Shown here piece after piece: positions 11,301 to 21,383 of a stretch of DNA of 64,000 nucleotides (its first letter is position 1; every line of letters starts with the position of its first letter). The DNA is from Magnolia sinica (Eukaryota; Streptophyta; Magnoliopsida; Magnoliales; Magnoliaceae), in NCBI RefSeq assembly GCF_029962835.1, contig NC_080588.1, positions 42,515,001-42,579,000 of the forward strand, written 5' to 3'. A program made the position numbers and the translations under genes. Under the pieces are notes generated by a model. That model made no database searches and had not been told where the DNA came from. It saw only the letters and a program-made list of their open reading frames with translations.

Positions 11301-13130
11301 TCATACCATTCTTGCAAGGATCTTCAAAATGTCATTCATGGATGGTCTATGCAAAGGTTCATCTTCCACGCAAGCCTTAGCTAAAATAGCCATACACAAT
11401 GCATCTCCAAGAGGATAATCGGCCTCCTTCAAACCTGGATCCATCAAACTTCTTAATCTCTGAAAACAATTTCCTTCACTTCCACAACCTCCCAAGAATC
11501 CAAGGGACTCTTTAAACAAACTCCCATCTAAAGCGTCTTTTCCTGATATGAGCTCAAACAAAACAACCCCAAATGCAAAAATGTCTACTTTAGCTGAAAC
11601 CAATCCTTCAAGAAGGTATTCTGGTGCAATCCACCCTCCTACACTTGCAGCAATATCACTCTTTCCATTTGAAGAATACAGAACCGAAGCGACACCGAAA
11701 TTCGCAATCTTCGCTCTCCCATCATGAGTTATCAAAATATTCCTGCTATTGATATTCATGTGAACATAAGATGGAATTGAACAGTAGTGTAAATAATGAA
11801 GTCCAACTGCAACATCATACGCTATCTTTGTCCGTCCTTGCCATTGAAGAACGTTAGAGGCATTCAATAGGCAGTCCCTCAAGCAGCTTTTTCCCGCATA
11901 CTCAAAGACTAGATGGGACTGATGGCAATCATCTCCCCCATAGCACATTCCATGCAACCTCACAATATTTGTATGGTTGATTTTTGAGTACATATCGATA
12001 ATCCGATGAGTGTCTTCAGAATTCATCTGTTTGATTATCACTTCAAAATCACCAATCCTTCCCTTATAAGCAGAGCTACTTATCTTGGTGTCCTCACTAA
12101 AATTATTCGTAGCTTCTCTGAGCTCGCCAATACTGTAATTGCATAGAGAATATTTTAGTGTTGACCCCATGGCAAGATCTAGAGATAAACGTGAAATTGG
12201 CGTGCTTTTTGCTCCTGAAGCCTCAAACTTCTTGTTCTTCATCTTCTTCATGCATTTGATATAAAACCCACCAGCAATAACCACTGAAAATAAGAAGAGA
12301 ACACCCGCTGCCGCTCCTATAATATATAACTTGATTTTCCTTGAACTTGGGTCAGTTATTTTGACTGGAATTAGTGGAACAAAAACAGTATTCTGACCTC
12401 GGCAAGAATTACTGTGATGGGGATTAATGACTGGGATCCCTTTCAATGGGACCAAAAATGTTGTGTTGGGATAGACAGTCGGCCGGGTTTTGAAACCATT
12501 CGCAGCCCATATTTCTTCCTGAGGAATTCCAAATTTCTTTCCCAATTTACATGGGCCATCACCTTCTATAAAAGGGTAAGTTAAAAGGTAATTAGTGCCG
12601 TTGCTGCTAGTGGAATTATCTGGGCATGCACATCTTAGTGGGACATGAAGCTCCGTACCGCTGTTAACAGCATTCCGACTATTTGGGTTTGCTAGAAGAA
12701 GTGTGCGCGCTTTCAATAAGCCTTCGAAAACACCACAAGCAATCTCCGAATAAGACGTCAGTTCGAGAACAGCATAGGTGAGGTTGGCTTGAAAGAACTC
12801 ACCTGAGCAAGAACAATTGATTGGAACCAAAACATCTGTCCCTGGTTTGAGAATCTGTGTTGCCGTTGTTAGATTGTTTATGTTGATTAGTTGATTTTGA
12901 TCTGTGATGTTGAGAAGTCTGGCGATGTCTGAGATGGTTTGAAAGCCGAGTTGGGGGCGGTAGACAATGAATGTATGGCATGAATTGCTGGTGGAATTGC
13001 AAGTGTATTGGGAACCTGGGCGGAAATCGTGGCTTGAACAAGGGCTTCCATCGTAGGATTGCTGACAAGCAATACGTCTGAAGAAGATGAAGAAGATGAT
13101 GATGATACAAGAAGAGAAGGGAAAAGCCAT
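11301..13130 (-). CDS. LysM receptor-like kinase, LYK4/LYK5-type pseudokinase
   Basis: A single uninterrupted 609-residue frame, counted from the ATG at 13130. That start is preferred because it directly precedes the hydrophobic signal peptide (residues 1-22, ending near IACQQ); an in-frame ATG at 13205 would add 25 residues before it. The ectodomain (about 23-267) has the spaced CxC pairs of LysM receptors (C106/C108, C167/C169) and LysM-like segments. A membrane helix lies at about 268-291 and a kinase-like domain at 338-607. Lys367 and the APE motif (502-504) are present. The glycine loop is degraded, HRD reads HMN (457-459) and DFG reads NFG (477-479), so catalysis is unlikely. The family (LYK4/LYK5) binds chitin or related glycans at the plasma membrane and signals through an active partner such as CERK1. 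The lack of introns fits that clade. Confidence 0.93.
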   Translation of the reverse strand: MAFPFSSCIIIIFFIFFRRIACQQSYDGSPCSSHDFRPGSQYTCNSTSNSCHTFIVYRPQLGFQTISDIARLLNITDQNQLININNLTTATQILKPGTDVLVPINCSCSGEFFQANLTYAVLELTSYSEIACGVFEGLLKARTLLLANPNSRNAVNSGTELHVPLRCACPDNSTSSNGTNYLLTYPFIEGDGPCKLGKKFGIPQEEIWAANGFKTRPTVYPNTTFLVPLKGIPVINPHHSNSCRGQNTVFVPLIPVKITDPSSRKIKLYIIGAAAGVLFLFSVVIAGGFYIKCMKKMKNKKFEASGAKSTPISRLSLDLAMGSTLKYSLCNYSIGELREATNNFSEDTKISSSAYKGRIGDFEVIIKQMNSEDTHRIIDMYSKINHTNIVRLHGMCYGGDDCHQSHLVFEYAGKSCLRDCLLNASNVLQWQGRTKIAYDVAVGLHYLHYCSIPSYVHMNINSRNILITHDGRAKIANFGVASVLYSSNGKSDIAASVGGWIAPEYLLEGLVSAKVDIFAFGVVLFELISGKDALDGSLFKESLGFLGGCGSEGNCFQRLRSLMDPGLKEADYPLGDALCMAILAKACVEDEPLHRPSMNDILKILARMV

Positions 13131-13596
13131 GGATTGTGGTATCAGTCGCTGTGAAATTGAATGGGAGGGAAGAGGCGTGGAGAGGGATGAAAATTTAAAG
13201 GACATGCGACCACAGATTTTAAAAATGAACCGTTGAAGGAGATATTTGTAGCGAAGACATTGTCTTAACGAAAACTACGATAACGTCACCATACGCTGGT
13301 TGAGCTGTGGTAACGCTGGTGTGCATGTGAATGTGGCAGGACATTCGCTCGCTACAATACATCTCTACGCGTTTTTTTTTTTTTTACACGGCTGGACTGT
13401 AGCCGTTGGATGTGGGGTCATGTTTCAACGATCCTAACCATTTGTACGATGGGCCTCACTTTAGATGGATGGTAGCCAAAAGGAAAATCTCTACTTTCAA
13501 ATACTTGATTATTTTAATTCTTTCCCTTTGTGTATGAACGGTCTCTTTTCGATATTATTCCTTTTTGGATATCTCCCATCCAAGGTAACACCCAGG
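13131..13596 (-). promoter_or_regulatory. upstream region of the LysM receptor gene
   Basis: This stretch must contain the promoter and 5' untranslated region, but I see no clear TATA box. It carries a T run at about 13371-13385 and 'ccgttggatgtgggg' words of the kind found in the nearby MITE-like units. A hAT-like element begins at 13597, less than 500 bases upstream of the start codon. Confidence 0.4.
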
Positions 13597-14328
13597 TAGA
13601 GCTGCGCATCGAGTCGAGTCGGACCGAGTTGGGGCTGACCCGACTAGATCCGGTTTTGAAGGCCTGACCCGAACTCGACCTGACTCGGTACCGAGTCCAA
13701 CATGCCTGAGTCAATCTGAGTCCTGGTCTGGCTTGGACTAATTCAAACCAAGTCCGACCCGGTCAGAAATGGCCAGGTTGGGTCGAGTTGGCACTGAGTC
13801 GGATCAGTTCACCAAGGTAGGTTACTAAGCAAGGCTACAAAGGCTTGGGCTCAAAAACTTGACCAAGGGTTGAGCCCAAACTTAAAAATATATTCCTGGC
13901 GTGTTCAAACTATGTTCAAAATACAAACATTACTTAAAGTACTCTTGAATCTGCTATAAATGTTTCAATGATCAAAATATTCATAATCATGTGTATGAAA
14001 TAAACTTATATTTTTTGACCACTTCTCATTTCCTCTCTCATTTAACGATATGAGATTAGTCATGTAAAAATTAAAATGAGCATAGATACATTTGTTGCAT
14101 GTTACAATATAAAGAAGACCCCTCTCAAAGCTAGGCATTGAGTTGAGCCGGATTGAGTTAGGGCTAACCCTACCCAATCCAATTTTAAAATCAAAAGTAA
14201 ATAAATCATGTCCATAAAACGAACAAACTAAATAAACATTGTAAAAAATCAAAAGTATGTTCAAAATTTCAGATGGAGTTCCACAACAAATTAATAAACC
14301 TTTCATCCATTCAATATCCTCTGCATAA

Positions 14329-14697
14329 TTAATGCCTTTGTGGTGTGTAACCCAAGTAACTTTGTCCATAATAGTAACCCCCTCCTCCACTTTCGTCGCT
14401 AGAATGATCATTTGGTTCTCTTTTTACAGCTTGAACTACAGGAGAACTCTGGGATGAGTTTGAGCTGGAGGTGTCTAAAAGATGGTTATTTAACTCTGCT
14501 AAATCGGATAGTGGAAATGTCTTTCCATCGTCCTCATTCATAGATTCAGCAAGCTTTTTCAGTCTTTTTTTATAATACGATTTGTACGGTATTCCCAACT
14601 GCCTATAGAATGTTGCGAGACTTTTAAGAAACTTCGATAATTTATCGCTTGGCTTATATCCCGTACCCGTGCCTGCTTCGGCATCATGTTGTCCCAA
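14329..14697 (-). CDS. unrecognised ORF fragment inside the hAT-like element
   Basis: An open frame of about 122 residues whose first codon is TTG. The frame is open further upstream to an in-frame TAA near 14764-14766, so this is probably the tail of a longer or broken protein. It has a basic middle (KSYYKKRLKKL), a Ser-rich acidic part and a Gly/Tyr-rich end (GGGGYYYGQSYLGY). I do not recognise the family. It could be a remnant of a mobile-element or viral protein, or an exon captured by the element. No function is proposed. Confidence 0.35.
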   Translation of the reverse strand: MGQHDAEAGTGTGYKPSDKLSKFLKSLATFYRQLGIPYKSYYKKRLKKLAESMNEDDGKTFPLSDLAELNNHLLDTSSSNSSQSSPVVQAVKREPNDHSSDESGGGGYYYGQSYLGYTPQRH

Positions 14698-15138
14698 GGT
14701 TTGTCTGGTTATTGTTATTGTCTGGTCCTGTATACAAATTTCAAGGTTTGTTTTATGGTTTCTTTATTTTTCTTGTTCCCTTAATAGTATGTCTTCTTCT
14801 TCTCTATTAACTGTAGGGGCAGTTCCTCTACTTGACCATTCTTCAATTATAATAGGCCTACTTTTATATATCTTGTGACTGGTTGTATTAGTTGTAGGAG
14901 AATGGGTGGTGAAAGATACTAAATTATATTAGCATTATAATACCTTAAAATTTTATATATACTAAACCCTAAATTAATCACGCATCCAAGATTAAATAGA
15001 TTGTATTACTTTCATATTCTCATTTAAATGCCTGCACCGAAATTCTAGTAGCATCTCCCCATGTCTCTCCAAATAAGTTAATTAATCTTCAATTTCATTC
15101 TAATGTCAAATATCTAAGCTATGTGAAGATATTTCACA

Positions 15139-15447
15139 TGAAAAATGAAAAGGAAGAAACATATCCAAAGAGAAATAGGGAGATGGAGCGCAGATCAGGC
15201 ATGATCATTTAAATAGATTATATAAAAGCATACTATCTATTTAACTTTGAACTATCCAAAATGAGACAATTTGAGCAATTTATATGCCACCGAAAATGAA
15301 AAATAAAAATTAAGAAATATATCCAGAGAGAAATGGGGAGATGGAGCACAGATCAGGCATAATCATTTAAATAAATTATATGAAAGCATATTATCTATCT
15401 AACCTTGAACTGTCCAAAAAGGGATAATTTAAGTGATTTCTATGCCT
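15139..15447. repeat. tandem duplication of about 150 bp
   Basis: Two adjacent copies share 'agagaaatagggagatggagc', 'cagatcaggcat' and 'agcata.tatctat' in the same order, with scattered differences. The copies are roughly 15139-15285 and 15291-15447. Confidence 0.8.
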
Positions 15448-15497
15448 TTAAAAACATAATATATTTATGTTTGCCCACATAGAAATCCTAAAATGGG

Positions 15498-15612
15498 CTA
15501 CTAATTATCTAATTCACAATAATAAGCTAAGAAATAAGCAATGTAATCCATATATATTAAGCTAACTATCTAATGCACAATAGTAAGCTAAGCAATAAGC
15601 AATGTAATCCAT
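15498..15612. repeat. tandem duplication of about 58 bp
   Basis: Two copies of 'ctaattatctaattcacaat ... aataagcaatgtaatccata' lie in direct succession, differing at a few bases. Confidence 0.8.
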
Positions 15613-15639
15613 AATTTACAAAATAAAACACATTAGCCG

Positions 15640-15735
15640 TTTAGGATTTAGGGTTTAGGGATTATGTTTAAGGCTTAGGGTTTAGGTTTTAGGGTTTGGA
15701 TTTATGGTTATTTTAGGGTTTAGTTTAGGGTTTAA
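15640..15735. repeat. interstitial telomere-like repeats (TTTAGGG)
   Basis: About 95 bases made mainly of TTTAGGG and variants (GGTTTAGGA, GGTTTTAGGG), the plant telomere repeat unit, inside the hAT-like element. A purine-rich GGAGGA/GAGAGA stretch follows at about 15845-15900. Confidence 0.85.
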
Positions 15736-16248
15736 AAATATAATGCATTATAAAATTACCTTTAAAAGTTAAAAATTTGACGAACTACTGCGGCCAGGTG
15801 GGTGTGGACTGCTGATCGAGCAGCTGCTGGGACCCGGGCTCAAAAGATGAGGGATGGAGGGAGAGAAGGGGAGAGAGAAAAGGAGGAGGAGGAGGAGGGT
15901 TGTCGGGCTTGGAAGAGGAGGATGATGGAGGGATAGGAAGGTTTTAGATTCGGGTAGGGGTCGGATGCGGGTGAGTAGGGTAGAAAAGGATGGGATTTAG
16001 GTACACACACACACACATACCTGAACCTGAGTCGAGTCGGGTTTTGGTTCGAGTCAAGTCTAACCCAGTTTATTCAAGTCAAGTCAGGTCGAGTTACTGG
16101 GTAACTTAGACTCGACTCGGTTTGAGTTCGGATTGGGCTAAGTCTACTCGATTTGGACTGATTCACCCATTTAGTTCGTGTCGAGTTGGGTCTGAATGAG
16201 TTGGACGAGTTAAGTCCACCAAGTCGAGTCGTCCCATGCCCAACTCTA

Positions 16249-16628
16249 CACCCAGATATAAATGGTTTAGGTCATTAAAACATTACCTCAATTGCAACGA
16301 CTACAATAAACCTGAAAAACCATAGTATGGTAGAGCCATCTATCCAATGGGACATGTGCAAGATGGATGGCTCCCCTTTTAAAATTAAAATCTATGACAC
16401 AAACCATTCAATAGTGGGATCCGACTGCATATTTCTCCTACAACTTTTTTCTCAGTTCTCCACCATGATCTATAAATTGGATGGATAGGATTATGTAATA
16501 GTTGCAATTTTTCAGGCATATTAATACATGCTAATGCCTTGCATATGAAAGGACCAATTTGTCCATCACTCGTGTTATGGTTCACCCACTAGGCCATGCA
16601 TTTGAATTGTAGCCAATCTTACCTGGCA
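16249..16628. other. spacer between hAT-like element and copia E
   Basis: About 380 bases with no recognisable gene or repeat. It is the flank of the nested copia complex on its 3' side. Confidence 0.5.
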
Positions 16629-17248
16629 TGTTGGTAATAACTCCAAAAATAAAATTTTGAATACTAAAAATTAAAATTAAATGTTTATTGGAATAGGTTG
16701 AAGCATGAATTAAATATATTGTCCTTAAAACATGATTCATCCTCTCCTCTCATAGAAGAGATCGTTGGTGAGTTACTGGTGAATTACTTCTAGGATACGA
16801 TAAGTCTGGTTAGTCCTGCATGCAACAATCATGAAGTGACCACTTAGGAACTCGGCTAATGCAGTGATAATCTCTGGAAGACTTAGTATGTAGTTGGACT
16901 TGGAAACTCCCTAAGTCAGAAAACTCAATGTATTATCAACTTAACTTGGGAAAAGAAGAAAATAAAATTTTTGTTCTTATTGACTAGAGCATTTGATTTT
17001 GGATTGTTTCTGTCTCTAGACTTAGAGGGTCCAATTTATATAGATGAATCGAGTGGACCATTGCATCTAAGGGCATTAATGATTAGAATGTTACAAAATG
17101 TTTCTGACCGTTGGCTCATAAATCCAAACGTTTCAGACTGTTGAATCATTAATCCAGACATTTCAAACCATTAGATTAATGATTTGACCGTTTGGATCAT
17201 TGAATAGCTGTCCATTTTTGGAATATTGGCATTAACCAACGTCATTTT
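16629..17248 (-). repeat. 3' LTR of copia E, distal part
   Basis: This matches the 5' LTR of E from 52616 onward (for example AAATAAAATTTTGAATAC beside AAATAAAATTTTGGATAC, and 'ttggcttcgactgga'-like flanks in matching order). It stops at the ATTTT target site of element D and resumes at 28142. Confidence 0.85.
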
Positions 17249-19239
17249 TGAAAAGGCCTAGCTATATGTCCTAGAGGGGGGGTGAATAGGACAATGCCAA
17301 ATAAAACTTATAACAAAGGAATTAAAAAGAATATGATAGCCAAAATAAATCACAATGCAAGAAAGTAAAATAACCTCAAAATTCAGATCTTGAGAGGTTG
17401 ATACAAATGTTGTTCTAAGGACAACCTTACACCAAAAACCAGAGTTTATGGTAGGACAACCTTATTTCTAGAAAGATCTTTGTATCAAATCTCAAACCAA
17501 AGAGGAATACAGAAATAAATACAAACTGAATTGAAATAAATTGTAATCACAAATGTATTGTTCTAGGGACAGCCATACACCATAAAAATGGCAGGGCAAC
17601 CTTGGTGGAATAACTTTTAAAGGAAATTGAATATCAAGCTGATAAAGGAATAGCAGAAAATAAATTCTAAACTATTACAAAATTCTCACAATGCTTGAAT
17701 TAAATGATTACAACATTCACTACAATACATACATCCCACAAAAGAATAATTAAAGATCAGAAGTATAAATCATTCAACCACAACACAAGGGATTATAGTG
17801 GTTCGCCTGTGTGTTCACCAACTGTTAAACAACAGCCACACAGAATGCTACTCCACTCCTAATATCCTCACACAGGAGATATTAGCGTTCACTAACAAAA
17901 TAAGTTTTCCCAGGTTCACCCAAAACTTTTACAATTGTGTCTTTGTCTGTGGGCTTACACAATTAAAAAAACCCCACTTCTGAGTTTTCCTGGCTCCCCT
18001 CAGATAACCAATACAACAAGATTTTTCTGGCAAATCTTGAAAGAAACCAAAACAAAAAGGAATTTACAATTAAATGTAAAATACCTGATTATCTCCATTG
18101 TTGTAGCAGCCCGATAGAACCAAATCAGAGTAGATGATTGAATGTCCAAGTTCAATGTCCAGTACTCGATTACAATGGTTCTAATTCTAATAGATTTTAA
18201 ATTAAACCAAATAGGGCTTGCCTTAATTGATTTTGATTCCAAAGAAAGGGAATAACAATTCCTCTTATCAAATTAGATTGGAATAGCAGAAACAAAATTA
18301 ATTAAATAAAGCTAAGGAAAGAGAATATTAAATAAGCACACTTAGCTTAGATGGAGCACAGAATTATATCTTAGAAGTTCGACGAAGATTGGCTTGAATG
18401 GATTAATTAATTCGATGATTTCTTCTGAGATTCATGCACTATTTATAGGTGAGCAGATCGCTGAGCAGATCGTCTAGGGAGCTCTTCGACTAGTCGAAGC
18501 AATAATGAATATTTGAAAAATCAGCGCGATAAGCTTTGACCGTTCTACGATCGGGTCGTAGGTCACCTTCGATCGTTGAAGGTCTCTTCGATCGGTCGAA
18601 GAACTCGAAAAACATCGCGGATTTTGAGTCGAAGATGCGATCGACACTGTTCCTTCAATCGGTCGAAGATTCTGGACTAGTCGAAGCCTAATGATTTTAT
18701 CCAAAATTTATAACAAACTCACGACTGATCGAGGAATTTCTTAGACTGGTCGAAGCAACTCTAGGACTAGTCGAAGAAGGCCTAGGACTAGTCGAAGAAC
18801 AGACCAAACTTATGTAAAATAAACATTCGATTTATGTATCCAAAGTGACCTACTTCTAAGGTCAACCTAAGGTCAGTCAAACCTCAACCATGAAGTAAGG
18901 ACATTAAAACATTAGGAACTAGTGACCTTTAAGTATGAGCCTCGAAGTCTTGATGTAGTTCAATCTTGAAATCTTAATGTTGCTCAATCTTGAAAGTGTC
19001 TTGAGTTCTTTACAAACTGCCTTGTACTCTTCTTGAAGTCTTGCAGCTTGAGTCTTGTCTTGTGAGCAGTTATTGCATTCAAGATTGATCCTTGTACTTG
19101 TGAGCTTTGCTTGTTGTGAGCTTAGCTTATTTATGAATGTTGATCCTTGAGAGAGCTTCACTTATGCAAGTTATATATAACAGTGATTTTGGCACCACAA
19201 ATTTGACAACAGACAGGGATATATACTATAGCACTTATA
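17249..19239 (-). repeat. 3' LTR of element D
   Basis: About 1.99 kb, matching 26132-28136 nearly base for base. The terminal dinucleotide at its inner end reads TA instead of TG on the minus strand. The outer end begins TGAAAAGGCC on the plus strand. It contains clustered palindromes of the form TTCGACTAGTCGAAG. Confidence 0.93.
18475..18805. repeat. cluster of TTCGACYRGTCGAAG palindromes in D 3' LTR
   Basis: Imperfect copies of a roughly 15-bp palindrome (TCGACTAGTCGAAG, TTCGATCGGTCGAAG, GGACTAGTCGAAG) recur roughly ten times. The same cluster in the 5' LTR (27345-27695) has cleaner TTCGACTGGTCGAAG forms. Confidence 0.85.
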
Positions 19240-19240
19240 A

Positions 19241-19251
19241 TCTCCCCTTTT
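19241..19251 (-). other. polypurine tract of element D
   Basis: The minus strand reads AAAAGGGGAGA directly before the 3' LTR, the expected primer for plus-strand DNA synthesis. Confidence 0.85.
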
Positions 19252-19711
19252 GTCAAATTAGTGATAAAACACATAACCAAGATAAACATAAAGTAAAACA
19301 ACTGGTTAAAGAGTTATGAACCAGATCATATCAACTGGCTTACCTGCAAATCAATATTCAATATTCAACATTCAACATTCAACCAGTTTCATTCAACTAG
19401 TTCAAACATACTCCCCCTGAGTAACATAACCAATGCTACTCCTCTCACAATCACATCGTTAAGAACAAACCATTCTCTCCCTTTTTGTCACAATATGACA
19501 AAGGAAACAACAATAAAGGAGAACTAAATAAAGGGATATATGAGAGTAAACATGAGGAGTTATGAGAGTATAGCAAATTAGTGATAGAGATACTCAGCAT
19601 AGCTTCACATAGAATAAATATCCAGTAAAAAACATAGAAAGTATCCAACTCAAAATCAGTCAACCAAGTGCTAAGTTATAAAGATATTACAAACCAGAAG
19701 TCTCATATAAA

Positions 19712-20850
19712 CTAGTCAGAACCAGAACCAGATGACGGAGCATGAATAGAGGGATCAAGTTGGTGCATGCCTTTGTTCAATCGCCTAAGATATTTACGCA
19801 TATACTTGAATTGTAAATCATGAGCAACAGACATGTTTTCCATCTTTACATTTATATTCTCAACTTTATCCTCTAATGTACTAAGACGAGCATCAACATC
19901 AGATGGTTCAAAATCTGGATCATTTGTTGAGTCAGAATCCAGTTCATCAAAAATGTCATCCATATTAATGTCATCACCAGCTTCTTCATGACCACCACCA
20001 CCACCACCACCTTGTTCAGGAAGTAGATCCAGCTTCATCTTATTGATATTAGTATTGTTGAAAATCAGATGATGGATAGGTGCCTCATCAACCGGCATAT
20101 CGACTAACATATGTGTAGCCAATACAGTCATTAAATAGGCAAAAAAAATGTCACTATGACCGGATAGAGTCTAAACTGAAGAATGAAATGACAGATTAAG
20201 GATGGTAAACAAATCTGAGTACCATTGGAAATAGCATGGATAACACGAACCATAAACGAAGTCAAGTCAGTTTTATTACCCGAACGAGGATACAGATTAG
20301 ACACAAAGATTTTGTGGAGAATTCTGTACTTGGGTAACAAATACCTTGCGGGAAGCGCATTCCCTTTTTGTGTCCATTGAACATCCATGTTGCACAAGTC
20401 TCTAGTGAGCATGCGTTTTTCAGACATTGAGGGTTTATCAGTTAAGTTATGGATAGGAATACCCTCATCATTCACAGGAATGTCCATAAGGGCTGAAATT
20501 AAATGACGATCAATGTCAAAAGGCCCTTCTCTAGTAGATATTTTAAAAGTTAAATTATCCTGTGAGAAAGCACTAATACATGTAAACATGGATTGGGCAA
20601 TGGACCGGTATGCACGCCCACCCCAATGTAATAAGTTAACCCAACCTACAGCTTCAAGCATAGAAAGGATGTCAAAAGTTGCAATATGATTAACATCAAC
20701 AGGATGTTCAACAATAACATTACGTAATCAAATGTCCCTAACATATGATGGATCATTATTGGGAACAAAAAGATGACGCTTAGAGATAATGGATGATCTG
20801 GAGGAAGAAGAAGGACCACAGGAAGTAGTTTTTCTACCTCTAAAAGCCAT
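19712..20850 (-). pseudogene. accessory (envelope-position) ORF of element D, homologous to the G2 ORF
   Basis: The frame starts at the ATG at 20850 (basic, Ser-rich start MAFRGRKTTSCGPSSSS). It has one in-frame TGA at 20728-20730 and changes frame at a run of eight A (20141-20148) before ending at 19712. The middle (about 20131-20661) is a globular domain of the kind annotated as 'putative plant transposon protein' (my recollection of the family). The end has a Gly run, an acidic stretch (about 19900-20000), a predicted coiled coil (RLSTLEDKVENINVKMENM) and the tail SSGSGSD. It lies after RNase H and before the polypurine tract, where SIRE elements carry an envelope-like ORF of unknown role. 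No signal peptide or membrane helix is seen, so 'envelope' is not supported here. Confidence 0.7.
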
Positions 20851-21383
20851 TTACAACAAGGATATCAAGAAATTAAGAAGTTGCAAAGGATTGAGAAGTG
20901 GGTTTACTCAAAACAGATTTTTCAAAATCCAAACCCCAAATCTCAATGATATTCAAAATACAAAGCTTAAAGCTTGAAAAGTAAACAATCTAGACACAAA
21001 TCTACAAGAAAAACGTAATTTGGAACACTAACCTTGAAGAACATGAACAGTGGGTTCGACAAGTCGAAGCTCAGCTCCTTAGAGAAGAAAAACGAAATGA
21101 GGAAGAAAGCAAAGATCCCCAAATTTTAAGTGATTCTCGAGTTCTACGACTGGTCGTGGATATCAACGACCGGTCGAAGGTCGACTGGTCGAGTATACTC
21201 ACGACTGGTTGAAGAATGTCCAAAAATTCATATTTCTTGCAAATTATACAAAAATTAGAATTCAATCCAGCAAATATATACACTATAATACAAGTAGGCA
21301 TAAATAATCATTTTAAAATGCACATGCCAAGATCAAATTTCATATTTTTGAACCTGTTTTTATCGAGAGGTTTTGTGAAAATG
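20851..21383 (-). other. spacer between RNase H and accessory ORF of element D
   Basis: Non-coding 5' leader of the accessory ORF. It contains further TCGACTGGTCGA-type palindromes at about 21050-21220. Confidence 0.6.

Larger units (their letters stand above)
13597..16248. mobile_element. hAT-like DNA element, 2.65 kb, apparently non-autonomous
   Basis: The left end TAGAGCTGCGCATCGAG and the complement of the right end TAGAGTTGGGCATGGGA form imperfect inverted repeats with the TAGAG start common in hAT elements. They are flanked by an 8-bp near-duplication, CACCCAGG (13589-13596) and CACCCAGA (16249-16256), the hAT target size. Both subterminal regions are packed with GACTCGACTCGG-type words (13600-13830 and 16020-16240). 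No hAT transposase is recognisable inside. The interior holds an unrecognised ORF, two tandem duplications and telomere-like repeats. Confidence 0.6.

Noticed and set aside
15640..15735. A chromosome end
   Set aside because: The telomere-like block is short, degenerate and lies between other sequences inside a mobile element.
19712..20850. A true viral envelope gene in copia D
   Set aside because: No signal peptide, membrane helix or glycoprotein features are visible; only the position after pol is envelope-like.
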